NCBI RefSeq assembly: GCF_000004075.3
Contig: NC_026655.2
Location: 7,564,001-7,628,000, forward strand
From: Cucumis sativus
Taxonomy: Eukaryota; Streptophyta; Magnoliopsida; Cucurbitales; Cucurbitaceae
Direction of reading: 5' to 3'
Length of the DNA: 64,000 nt
Positions 12,401 to 23,422 of the stretch are shown here, one piece after another. The notes below the pieces were generated by a model. It worked only from the letters and a program-made list of their open reading frames with translations. It had not been told where the DNA came from and searched no databases. The translations under genes were made by a program, and so were the position numbers. How positions within the stretch are numbered: position 1 is the stretch's first letter; each line of letters starts with the position of its first letter.

Positions 12401-15400
12401 CATATGCATGAAAATATATGCTTATTAGGAAGGACTGTCAGTTTTAGCAAAATACAAAAGACCTTTGCTTGTGCATTCAGAGATTGAACAAAGTTCTCCA
12501 AGCCCTGTGCAACTTGAAGGTAGTCAAGATGACCCTCGTACTTACTCAACATATCTTGCAACCAGACCACCTTCTTGGTAAGATATTAAAATTTCCTACT
12601 TTCTTTCGTGTTTGCATTTTGATATAATCCAAGAATTTAATCATGTAGTTTCCTTCTGTTTCTTTCTATTTGAGTACTATGCTACCTTTAGTATTATTTA
12701 TGTGTACAGAATTCACTAAATCATGCAGACATATTTGTCTTTTTCATTGTTGGTTCTGATTTCCTAGATATTTTCTTCATAACACAATAATTAATAAAAT
12801 GAAGATTACTGTTGATGATATATAATTAAATTTGCGTTCAACCACTAGCTTAAGTTTTTGGGTGAATTGGTGGTTTAATATGGTATCAGAGTAGGTGGTC
12901 CAGAGAGGTCCTGTGTTCAAGCCCCTGCATTGTCGTTTTCTTCCCAATTAAAATTGATTTTCACTTGTTGGACCTTCAAATATTTCAAGCCCACAAGTGA
13001 GGGGAGTGTTGGTGATATATAATTAAATTTGCCTTCAACCACCAACTTAAACATTTGGATGAATTTGTGGTTTAATAATTTTTGCACGAGTTCAGGTTGA
13101 GATCATCTAGTTGTGGGCAGTGAAGATATAGTGCATCTAAACCAGAACATCCCCATAAACTCAGCCTTTTCAGGTTGTTGTGTTTAATGATCAGCTTTTG
13201 GTAAATACTGTGAAACTTAGAGTTTGATGGTGGTTTTGATAACTTGTGATCACCAGTATCAGGTTTAGAATCCGTAGCATTAGGGTCGCAAATAGTCATC
13301 CCACAATCCATGAGTTCAATTGGCAATTCAACCATAGCAAATTGTTTGCCACTTGAAGTGATATTAGGACAGAGGGCAAGGAGAAGTCTAGACAATGAAT
13401 CTGGGAAAACATTGCAGCTCATTCCTATGCCACTGTCACTGATGCTAGACCCGCTAAGATCAAGCAACTCCAAGTTTGGATAGCTTGAAGCAATAGAAGC
13501 ATCTGATGCATTAGTGATGTCAGCTCCAAGAACAAGTGAAAGCATCCATAACCCCCTCAATTGTGCAGCTGTGAGTGCTAGAACTACAGCATGAGAAAGA
13601 CGGAAAGATGATATATGTATGTTTTGTAATCTTGGGCAACCCCTTCCCATACCATCAACCATTGCAACAAGATCAGAGCCATCATTTTCTTGACAAGAAA
13701 ACTCCGATGAAATCTCCTTTAAATTGGGGCAATTGAAAGCCATCTTAGAGAGCAAGCAAAGATCAAAAAGCCAAAGTGTTCCAAGACTTGATGAACAGAG
13801 GGAAAAACTCCCCAAACTAGAACAACCTTCCATCTTAAAACTCTTAAGACAGCGTTTATCGACAACAAATCGACCAAGTTCACCACCTGTGATGCGATTT
13901 ATCGATGATTTAGACTTGGTGATCTTCAGAACTTCAAGACTAGGGAACGGGAATGCAATGCAAGCCAACAGCATCGAATCCAAGTCACTTTCCTATCTAA
14001 ACGAGTGTCACAAGTCCAGAATACTTCTGCAGCAACGAACCAATAAATCCAATTGGCAATGAGAGGAGTAACCCATCTATCTTATATAGAGTGTGAGTCT
14101 CTTGGTTTTTCCAATGTGAGACTCTCAACATCTTGTTGGTGGTTGAAGGTTATTAAACCACCAATTCACCAAAAAGTTTAAGCTGGTGGTTGAATATGGT
14201 ATCAGAGTCGGTGGTTTAGGGACTTATGTTCAAGCCCCTGCATTGTTGTTTCTTTCCCAATTAAAATCGATTTCCACTTGTTAGACCTTTCAAATATTTC
14301 AAGCCCATAAGTGAGGTAAAATTGATTCCACATATTGAGCCTTTCAAATATTTCAAGCTCACAAGTGAGGGGAATGTTGCTAATGTATAATTAAATTTTC
14401 CTTCACATCTTAACATGTCCCCTCAAGATGGTGCCTTTTTGGGTTCACCTATCTTGGACCGAATACCCGTTTGGGTTTAATGGACTCTGATACCATATTT
14501 GATAGTATGGAGTTCCATCTTAAAACAAATTGACAATTAGAGGACTAGTCCATCTATCTTATATAGAGTGTGAGTCTCACGGTTTTTCCAATGTGGGATT
14601 CTCAACATCTCATCAGTTACAAATGGTGTTGTGCTATCAAACTGACAAAGCTGAAGGGATGTTACTTTGAATTGTAACATTTCATTATTCTTTTTTATTT
14701 TTAGAAGAAACTCCATAAATATTATTTATTGCCAATAGGAAACAATCTTGTTGATGGAATGAAATATTGAAAGAAAAATAAAGCTTATCTTAATTATGCT
14801 ACACAAAGAAAAAGTCTCCAGTTGGATGTAAAAATGTTTAATCTATACTTGGTGAGAGGAGGAACAAGTTCACTGAGGTATAAAGCCAACCAAAGAAAAA
14901 AAGAAATTGATGTGTTCAACTATAACCTCGATGGCTCTCTCCCCGTCACAGAATATCTTTGCATTTGGCTTTTGCTCATTCCAAGCAATGCATATGAAAG
15001 GTCTATTGATCTAAAGCTGTATAGTATTTTTCTGGAGCTTGGTAGGATGATCGGATAGAATTTGAGACAACCAATATTTCACCTCAAAAGGATTGTCAAT
15101 GTCCAGCAAATGGCTGTGAGGAAATGGGACCATATCTTTGAAGTGAAAGGGCAGTAAATGAATATATGTTTCTGGGACACTATTTGATTTACACGAATTG
15201 CAGCATTGAGGAGATAGAGCCATCCAGTGTTTTCTTTTTTGTAACTGATCTGGGTTGTTTAGGTGAGTGTGGCAGAGTTTCCAAGGACAGAACTTGATCT
15301 TATTTGGATAAAATCCTTTCAAATGACTTTGAATTCAGTACAGTTTGATGAGGATCCCACCAAAAGATTGCTGGTCACAGATTTGGTAGAGTAATAGGCT

Positions 15401-17975
15401 TCCTTGTCTAGATCTGAAAATCACGAGTCTTCCCTGTCTATATAGGTTGATAAGATAAAAGATATTTCCTCATACTTTAGATTTCCTCAAAAGTTCAAAA
15501 CTCATGACGCTTTTTAGTGGTCCCAAATGTCTGCCAAGGAGGCATCATTTGTTGTATCAGTGCAAATAAGAGAGGAAATAGTGTAGTTTTACATTACAAT
15601 GTTAACAAATTTGATATCATAAATCTTAGAAACTACAGATTCAAGTTTTCTTCTATTAGAAAAAACCTTCTGTTTAACTTGATTTGTACGAACTCAATTT
15701 CTTGGTAATATTCTTCTCTTGTATCATTAAACAGGGAAGAGGCAGCTGTAAGAGAGCTCTTAAAGGTGACAAGTAATACAAGGCCAGGTGGCCCGGCAGA
15801 AGGAGCTCATATTCACGTTGCTCATTTGTCTGATTCAGGTTCTACCTTAGAACTTATTAAGGTACTTTAGACTACTCTGACAAATGCATGTATGTTCCTG
15901 TTTCCCAGTGAGCATATACAAATTGGCTATTCAACCCATAAGTTTTCACTCTTGAGGTAATTTTGGTCTGCACATTTTGCAATGGGCTTCCTTAATGTCG
16001 TCTGATAGTTTTTTCTGTGACTCTTGGTTTAATATACACATCAGCTTCGATATATTTTGTACTATGCCACTGTATCCAAGAGCTATAATCTAATGTCTTA
16101 AGTGACTGAAAAATGAAACATCCAAAGAATGTTATTTTCACAGGAAGCCAAAAGGAGTGGAGATAGTGTGTCAGTTGAGACGTGCACCCACTATCTAGCT
16201 TTCTCAGAAGAAGATATAAAAGATGGAGATACTCGTTTCAAGTGTGCTCCACCAATTCGTGATAAAGCCAACAAAGAAAAACTATGGGATGCTTTGATGG
16301 TCGGTGTTTTTGTATATCTTTCTTGCTATATATTTCATAAGTCCTCTCTGAACTTGCATCTGTTTCAACTAACATTACAGGAAGGACATATTGACATGTT
16401 AAGTTCTGATCATTCGCCAACAGTGCCACATCTAAAGCTACCTGATTCTGGGGATTTTTTAAAGGCTTGGGGAGGCGTATCATCTTTGCAGGTCACAATT
16501 CAATATTTACTATAGATTCTCTCACGGCAGTACCATCTGCCGCTTTTTTATTTTCCATCTTGCACTCGTAGGCTTGGAGAAACAATGTATGCACACTGAA
16601 AATTATACTTCAAGTTGATGAATGAGGATGAATAATCTTGTTGCTGATTTTGATCAAACAGTCTTTGAATCGTATTTGGATTTGGATCATTAGGTTTTCA
16701 GACATTTATAGCCATTCCCTTAATAACTGCTCGCCATTTATCGGCTGACCTCCTTTGAGAGATTTGAAATGGGTTGGTCCCTTAGTTGTAAGTAACATAT
16801 CACCGGCAGACGCATTTAAATTATATCCTGCGTGGTACAAAGACCTGATATACTTGGATTCCTTGTGCTAGCTGTTGATAGATGCGTATATAAGAAAATT
16901 GTCAACCAAGTTATGAATAGTGACATCATTTTTCTTGAGAATCTGCAGTTTGATCTCTCTGCAACCTGGTCACATGCAAAGAAACGTGGAGTAACAATGG
17001 AGCAAATTGCTTTGTGGTGGAGTGAGCGGCCTGCCAAGCTTGCTGGTCTAGAATTAAAGGTCACAAAATTTTCATACTTTTGTTGTCAATTTTACATTAC
17101 CACTCTTTGGAAGAGTAGATTGAGATACTTTTATTAATTTCTTCACGAGCTTGTTATTTTATGAATCTATCATGAGTTGTATCTCAATAAATAGTCTAAA
17201 TAACTTCTTGTGTTTTCATTAAGGGTAGCAAATTTGCTTATAAATGTTTAAACAATGACATTATAGCCAGTTTGATTGCACCTTCAAGGAAAATATATAT
17301 CTATATCTCTATCTCTTTCTATCTATCTATATATGTATATATTACCATGTTTAGTGGAGATACTTGGCTACTGGCAATCATCCCTATATCATCGTTGACA
17401 TAAGAAAGCCTGGTTTTCTCTTACAGGGTGCTATTGCTATTGGAAAGCATGCAGATATTGTTGCGTGGGCACCAGATGAAGAGTACGATGTCAATGACAT
17501 TCCCGTATACTTGAAACATCCCGTATGTCCAGTTTTTTCTTTTCACCACTGTTTCCTCTTCATATATCCATTTTCAAGTTGCAATTTTCTCAAACTGAAT
17601 CGTATTTCCAGCATTTTAATTCTACAGATTCAGAAACATCAAATATAAACTGTACATACTCCAAGCACTGAAACTCGTACTGCTGTATGAAACAAGAATT
17701 TGCTTTCGTTGAAATTAAACCCAAATCTCCTTACAATATAGGCCAGCATTTGTCACAAATTTTCTGTTGCAAAAATGATTGAGTTGGCTTGTTATGCAGC
17801 TATGCTGACTTGGTTTTTTCTTGTCATTCTTTTAACTCAGAGCATTTCAGCCTATATGGGAATGAAACTGTCTGGAAAAGTTTTGGCCACTTTTGTAAGA
17901 GGACAACTCGTATACGAAGAGAAGCATGCTCCTGCTGCTTGTGGAACTCCAATCCTTGCAAGAGTAACAGATTAG
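9402..17975 (+). CDS. ALN: Allantoinase
   Basis: Fifteen exons: 9402-9488, 10028-10142, 10447-10567, 11005-11078, 11396-11472, 11636-11672, 11746-11831, 12248-12307, 12429-12577, 15735-15861, 16144-16299, 16381-16491, 16949-17059, 17427-17522 and 17841-17975. They total 1,542 bases, 513 residues, and all junctions are GT-AG and in frame. The enzyme hydrolyses allantoin to allantoate in purine catabolism. Residues 8-24 form a hydrophobic signal-anchor, as expected for the ER location. Metal ligands of the amidohydrolase/hydantoinase family are present: H109 and H111 (HVHLDD), carbamylated Lys 199 (GLKSFMCPSG), H235 (LLVHSE), H299 (HVAHLSD) and D373 (SSDHSP). Exon 6 is only 37 bases. Intron 9 (12578-15734) is greatly enlarged by transposon insertions. 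Length agrees with the 506 residues of the Arabidopsis enzyme. Confidence 0.95.
12810..13077 (+). mobile_element. TRIM-type miniature LTR element, family A, copy 1
   Basis: A fossil non-coding LTR element of about 268 bases inside allantoinase intron 9. Two direct terminal repeats of about 70 bases (12810-12880 and 13007-13077) both begin TGTTG(A/G)TGATATATAA and end in TGGTTTAATA. Directly after the left repeat is TGGTATCAGAG (12881-12891), the initiator-tRNA-Met primer-binding motif used by many plant LTR elements. Directly before the right repeat is a purine tract, AGTGAGGGGAG. There is no room for protein genes, which is the definition of a TRIM. The repeats differ at several positions, so it is not very young. 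No clear target duplication is seen. Confidence 0.75.
13078..14045 (-). pseudogene. FBL17-like F-box/LRR gene fragment, intronless, inside ALN intron 9
   Basis: On the minus strand a frame of about 300 residues stays open from 13983 to 13072. It has leucine-rich repeats such as [69 protein letters not shown] and LDDLNLNSC. From memory of the family this matches the C-terminal LRR part of FBL17, the F-box protein that promotes cell-cycle progression in pollen by targeting KRP inhibitors. The F-box and both gene ends are missing. Weak homology ([13 protein letters not shown]) continues upstream to about 14040 in another frame. The piece is bounded on one side by a TRIM repeat (ends 13077) and on the other by a TRIM LTR fragment (14045-14130), and it carries no introns. 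It looks like a captured or retroposed gene fragment. The exact parent needs an alignment. Confidence 0.75.
14045..14130 (-). mobile_element. TRIM family B LTR fragment
   Basis: On the minus strand this begins TGTTGAGAGTCTCACATTGG and closely matches the LTR of the family B element at 14404-14607, including CACTCTATATAAGATAGATG. Only the LTR-like part is seen. It abuts the FBL17-like fragment in the same orientation. Fossil, non-coding. Confidence 0.65.
14134..14404 (+). mobile_element. TRIM family A, copy 2 (rearranged)
   Basis: A second copy of the family at 12810-13077. It has TGGTATCAGAG near 14193, the internal GTTCAAGCCCCTGCATTG segment, two copies of the TTTCAAATATTTCAAGC segment (about 14285 and 14344), a purine tract AGTGAGGGGA near 14360-14370, and a partial right repeat with TATAATTAAATTTTCCTTCA. 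The left end holds an inverted piece of the terminal repeat. Its right end runs into the family B element. Fossil. Confidence 0.6.
14404..14607 (-). mobile_element. TRIM family B element
   Basis: Read on the minus strand: a terminal repeat starting TGTTGAGAATCCCACATTGG, a TATA-like CTATATAAG, a primer-binding motif TGGTATCAGAG (plus-strand 14485-14495), a short internal segment, a purine tract CTTGAGGGGA, and the first bases of the far repeat (TGTTAAGATG), which is cut off by the neighbouring family A element. It has no coding capacity. TGTTGAG...CCCACATTGG is a common LTR start in plant TRIM elements. Fossil. Confidence 0.65.
15000..15420 (-). mobile_element. LINE fragment (reverse transcriptase zinc-binding region)
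   Basis: A minus-strand frame of about 100 residues (15322-15011) contains [20 protein letters not shown] followed by [17 protein letters not shown]. This matches the zf-RVT region at the end of plant non-LTR retrotransposon polyproteins (the usual pattern is N..D.LQ+R...M.LSP.CC..C). No reverse transcriptase core or poly-A tail is visible, so this is a short truncated remnant in allantoinase intron 9. The edges are approximate. Confidence 0.6.
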
Positions 17976-19237
17976 GACTCTGATATATATATCCATTAAT
18001 CTTCATATTATTATGACTTCCATTAGTACCTTCCATGCGCTTATAAGATAAAGAATAAAAGGTCATACTTTTTAAAAATTGTTTGGTTACATAAAGCATG
18101 AAGGATACTGATGTTTGTGCTCGACTTCATTTACATATTAAGATCAGCTCTAGGATGATGTTGCGACTGCACTCTTTTTTTGGGAGACAGACAGGTTCCT
18201 TAATCAAACTTAATTAACCCAATCAATGGCACCCTATTTCGTAATGATTCCTGCTTATAGTGTCACCTTTCACATAAATATCTTAGCCTTAACCACCAAA
18301 CTTGGATAAGCAAGGTAAAGCCCTCAATTTTTATCCTGCTCAACTTGCCAATGTTGCTTAATAGAGTTAATTGAGGCAGTCAGGCATCAGGCAAGAGATC
18401 TGGAAGGCTTACCTTCTCTAACACACCAATTATCAATTATATATTGGCAGGTTTAAATATAACCTAATTAATTTAGGTGTAGACTCTTGACGAGAAAAGT
18501 ACATGTTTGAATCTCAATTGTCACTTGCTAAACTAAAAACATGGGATCGATACACTGAACAATCAGGTGTGATGATAGATAATCTTCAGTTTAATTGGTT
18601 TACTATTTTGATTATGATCAATTGACCAAGATGCTCTTGACTAATTAATTTAATTGTGAGAAACTAACCTCTTCTCTAGGTTTAATTATTGTGAAAGCAA
18701 CAGTTGAATCATTTATCTTCATGATGATTATATCTTATGACTTATTTTACTCATTACACTTAAGTTGTCAATAAGAAATAATCTTAAAAGTTTCACCCTC
18801 CACAAAAATTGGAGGACTTAAAACTTGAAAATATTTAACATACCCAACTTCAACCTCTCCTCCACTATTTCTTTGTACAAGATATTTATGTCAAACATCA
18901 ATAATTATAACTTTTTCAACTAACATGTCTATTTCTTTCAACTTTCTTTGAAGTTCAAATGAGGTTCTTTTGAATAATTGGGGTGATTTGAAAAGAAACT
19001 TGGAGAAAAGAGTGGGATTTAAACAAGTTAGATGAAAAAGTAGGATGAAATGCATCTCTTCAGTAAAGACAGCAAATCCACCCCTTTCACTTGAATTATT
19101 TAAATCTCACCCATTTTCCATCAACAGTTTAAAATGTTAACTTCTTAATTAATTAGATAATTACATTTTCACTAAGAGGAGGGTTAAATTTCCACCCAAT
19201 ATTTTTTAAAAAAATAAAAATAATAAAAAATTGTCCC

Positions 19238-19268
<31 letters not shown>

Positions 19269-19495
19269 GTAATTTTTGTTGCAAAGGAAGAACGACATAT
19301 CGTTTTGACATACCGAACGAAAAACATGTCGTTGAACTCAGTAATCTGGCGCTGGGACTGGCTAACTCTTACAAATATGGCTCCATTGGTATTTGCTTGG
19401 AGCTTCTCATACCAACGTCAATGGAGAAAACTCAAGGATTGAACTGGATAAGATGCCCTCTTTGAAACCCACTCAACGCTATCTTCATCCTTCCA
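17976..19495. other. Intergenic region between ALN and MUTS2
   Basis: About 1.5 kb. It starts with the probable ALN 3' UTR. I see no gene. The striking item is a 24-base C run followed by 10 A at 19235-19268, listed separately. The last 200 bases carry the MUTS2 promoter and 5' UTR; no clear TATA box is seen. Confidence 0.6.
19235..19268. repeat. Homopolymer pair C24 then A10
   Basis: A run of about 24 C followed by about 10 A, roughly 230 bases before the MUTS2 start codon. Long C/G homopolymers are rare in plant DNA. The G strand could form a quadruplex. The exact length may be affected by sequencing or assembly error. Confidence 0.85.
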
Positions 19496-22400
19496 ATGGA
19501 GATCACATACAGCTTCGTCGCCATTACCAAAACCCCTCGAATCTTTCCTAGACTTCTCAGGCCCGTCTTCTCACTCTCCACCACTCATGAATTGATGCCC
19601 TTTCGAATCGCTACTTCGCAGACCCTCAAAAACGAAACTCTTAGAGTTCTTGAATGGAGTTCTATCTGTAAGCAACTCTCCAAGTTTACCTCCACCTCTA
19701 TGGGTTTTGACGTAGCTCAGAAGGCTGACGTTCGCTTCGGCCGGACGAGAGAGGAGAGCCAGAAGCTTCTCGATCAGACGACCGCTGCTGAAGCTGTAGT
19801 TTCCACTTCCAGACGGTTGGATTTTTCTGGAATCGAAGATGTATCTGGAATTTTGAATTCGGCGATTTCGGGAAAATTGCTTACAATTGCTGAACTCTGT
19901 TCGGTGCGGCGTACTTTGAAAGCTGCTAGGGAGTTGTTTGAGGAACTGCAGGCTCTGGCTGTTGGTAACCATTATTCAGATAGGTAATGTTCTCGTGAAA
20001 TTTGAGAAACATGTTGCCTTTTTTTTCCCTCTTTCTTTGTCGTAAAAGATAATAAGAAACAAGAAAGAGGAGTGAAGAAAAAATATTCAGAAGTTTAGAA
20101 CATTTTGAGCCTTGATAGAAATCCTTATTCCTTTTGCTCTTGTCACTGAAAAATTACTGGATGAAATGAAACATGAAATGGTAATATGGGGTAGAAGTTA
20201 ACACGGCTTAATCTGTCTGACCATATTCATTAGGTTCCTGCCCTTGATTGAAATACTTCAGAATTGCGATTTCCTGGTGGAGTTGGAGAGAAAAATTGAA
20301 TTTTGTATCGATTGCAATTACTCAATTATTCTTGATAGAGCTAGTGAAGACTTGGAGCTCATTCGCTTGGAGAAGAAGAGAAATATGGAAGAGTTAGATT
20401 CTCTGTTAAAGGAAGTGTCCTTTAAGATTTATCAGGCAGGTGGAATTGATCGTCCTCTTATAACAAAGCGACGATCTAGAATGTGCGTTGCTGTTAGAGC
20501 TACTCACAAGAATTTGGTTTCGGATGGTATTCTCTTGAGTACCAGCAGTTCTGGTGCTACATACTTTATGGAACCCAAGAATGCAGTGGATTTAAACAAC
20601 ATGGAAGTTAGGCTTTCAAATTCTGAGAAGGCTGAGGAAATATCCATTTTGAGTATGCTTTCAACTGAAATATCAGAGTCAGAAAATCATATAAGATGTT
20701 TGTTGGATAAAATTCTTGAACTTGATCTTGCTTTGGCCAGGGCTGCATATGGTCGATGGATGAGTGGGGTTTGTCCATGTTTCTCAGCCAAGGGGTATGA
20801 AGGCTTAAATTCTAGTATAACTGACAATACATTATCCGTAGATATTGATGCTATTCAGAACCCATTGCTGCTGAGCAACTATCTGAAAAGTTCCCCAGAT
20901 AATGTTTTATCTTACTCTGCAAATGTAGGTCAATTTGACAAGAGAGGTAACATGATCGTCAGTGAAGAATTTTCAGGAAGCGTCCCTGATTTTCCAATGC
21001 CAATAGCAATAGACATTAAGATTATGCATCAAACTAGAGTGGTTGTGATTTCAGGGCCTAATACAGGAGGGAAAACTGCATCTCTTAAGACTCTGGGCCT
21101 AGCATCTCTTATGGCTAAGGCTGGCATGTACTTGCCTGCTAAGAACCACCCGAAGCTTCCATGGTTTGACCTTGTTCTGGCTGACATTGGAGATCACCAG
21201 GTACAATGCTCTAGTCTTCCCACTGTAATCTTATAAGTTGTCAGCTTTTTGAGTTGAACTTAAGTCTGACATTGTTTTCTTTATTGAAGTCTCTAGAACA
21301 AAATCTCTCAACTTTTAGTGGGCACATCTCACGGATCTGTAAAATACTAGAAGTGTCCTCGGATGAATCCCTAGTCCTTATTGATGAAATTGGCAGTGGA
21401 ACTGATCCTTCAGAAGGCGTGGCTCTCTCTACCAGCATTTTGCGATATCTCAAAAATTGTGTTAACCTAGCTATTGTGACTACTCATTATGCAGATTTGA
21501 GTCGCATAAAAGATAGTGACTCTTCATTTGAGAACGCAGCTATGGAATTTTCGCTAGAAACTTTAAAACCTACCTATAAGATCCTTTGGGGGAGTACTGG
21601 AGATTCAAATGCTTTAACTATTGCTGAAAGTATTGGATTTGATCCTGTCATAATAGAACGTGCAAAGCAATGGATGGTGAATCTTACACCAGAAAGGCAG
21701 GATGAACGCAAAGGTTCACTCTTTAAATCACTAATAGGGGAAAGAGATAAATTGGAAGCTCAAAGACAGAAAGTTGCATCTCTTCATGCTGATATTTCGG
21801 CACTTTATTATGAGGTAAGTCTTTAGAAATTTGTGAATCTGCAGGCATCCATTCATCTGTTACTTTTTCCCCAACTGCATTTTGAAGTTGCTCGCTAGTC
21901 GCTTATTTGTTGACAAGTGAAGCCTGTCTCAAAAAGGCAAATTGTAGTTCATACCTTGTGTGTTTTAGCGCTCTATGTTGTTAAGTATTACCTCACCTCG
22001 TTTCATGTCGTCAACTAGTCTTTGGCTTGGTTGTGTTGGCCATGTGATCAAGTTAAAGTTCTGATGGGTGCACTACTCATTGTGCAGATCGTGATAGCTG
22101 ATCCTACATGACTTTATTTTTTGCTCTTAACATTCGGTTTTCAGTCCCTAGAGAATGCAAATTTTTGAATGGTTGCATGATATATAAAATTTCTCAAATA
22201 AAAAGGATTAAATAACCAACAGCAATCCAACACCTTATGTTATCGATCAATTTATAGGAACATATCTTACTCATCTTGTCTTTTAACTCATTGATGTAGA
22301 TTCAAGAGGAGGCAAAAGATCTTGATAAACGAGAGCGAGCTCTCATGGCTCTTGAAACTAAAAGAGCTCAGCAAGAAGCTGCTGCAATAAAGTCCAAGAT

Positions 22401-23422
22401 AGAAACTGTTGTACAGGAGTTCGAAGAGCAATTGAAAACTTCTGGTACCGATCAAATAAATTCATTGATTAAAAAGGCAGAATCTGCAATTGCATCAATT
22501 TGTGAAGCTTATAGTCCAACTGAGCATTCCCGCCCTAGTGTAGCAAATACAAATTCTTATACACCCCAGTTAGGCGAACAAGTGTTCGTAACTGGTCTCG
22601 GGAATAAGTTAGCCACTGTTGTTGAAGTGTCTGATGACGAGGAAATGATTCTTGTGCAATATGGTAAAATTAAGGCCAGAGTGAAGAAAAGCAGCGTCAA
22701 AGCTCTTCCAAATAGTGGAAAGAAAGCTGCAGCTAATACTCTTCCATTCTCTAAGAAACAGGTATCATATCTTCTATTAACAGCCACTCTCTAAACACAC
22801 ACCATCTTTTGTAAATCTTAATTGCCTGCACGTTAAGCCACTACTGAGTATTGGCCGAGTTAGCTCCAACGTTATCCAATTGAATCATTCCCGAATTGAG
22901 GCAACCTTACCTTATATTTATTCATTTCCCCCCGTGATTTTATTATGACGTTGAGGTTTTCTTTCCCAATATTTCATCAGTGGCACGCAATAACATTCAT
23001 TCTTGGAAATGGTTTTGCTGCTATGTTTAACAATTTCTAAACTCCAATACCATTTGTCCTGTGATGCATGAACACAAATGCAAATCATCTTGACTTCGTG
23101 GTTGTCAATGCAGGGTCGACAGAGCAGAGAATCCGTTAGTCGTCCAGATGAAAGTAAAGATGGAGATTCCTATGGCCCTGTTGTGCAGACTTCGAAGAAT
23201 ACAGTCGACTTAAGGGGTATGCGAGTAGAAGAAGCTTCTTACCACCTTGATATGGCTATCGCTTCAAGAGGATCAAATTCAGTTCTTTTTATCATACATG
23301 GAATGGGCACAGGGGCTGTCAAGGAACATGTACTCGAGACCTTGAGAAAGCATCCACGTGTTGCGAAGTATGATCAGGAGAGTCCCATGAATTATGGTTG
23401 TACAGTTGCTTTTCTCAAGTAG
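19496..23422 (+). CDS. MUTS2: MutS2-type DNA-binding ATPase with Smr domain
   Basis: Five exons, 19496-19983, 20234-21200, 21290-21814, 22300-22761 and 23114-23422, total 2,751 bases, 916 residues, all in frame. The N-terminal 40 or so residues, rich in Ser, Thr, Arg and Pro, look like an organelle transit peptide; the MutS2-like core starts near LRVLEWSSICKQLSKF. The Walker A motif GPNTGGKT is at residues 437-444 and Walker B LVLIDE is at about 513-518, followed by GSGTDPSEG. A long charged helical segment (residues about 620-720) and a small beta domain (GEQVFVTGLGNKLATVVEV) follow. The C-terminal Smr domain has VDLRG near 845 and HGMGTG near 870. MutS2 proteins act on branched DNA and collided ribosomes in bacteria; the plant role, probably plastid, is inferred. 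All motifs are intact. Confidence 0.92.

Noticed and set aside
12881-12930. tRNA-like or SINE-like text (GGTATCAGAG followed by TGTTCAAGCCCC resembling box B)
   Set aside because: The flanking direct repeats, primer-binding position and purine tract fit a TRIM better; no cloverleaf forms and no poly-A tail follows.
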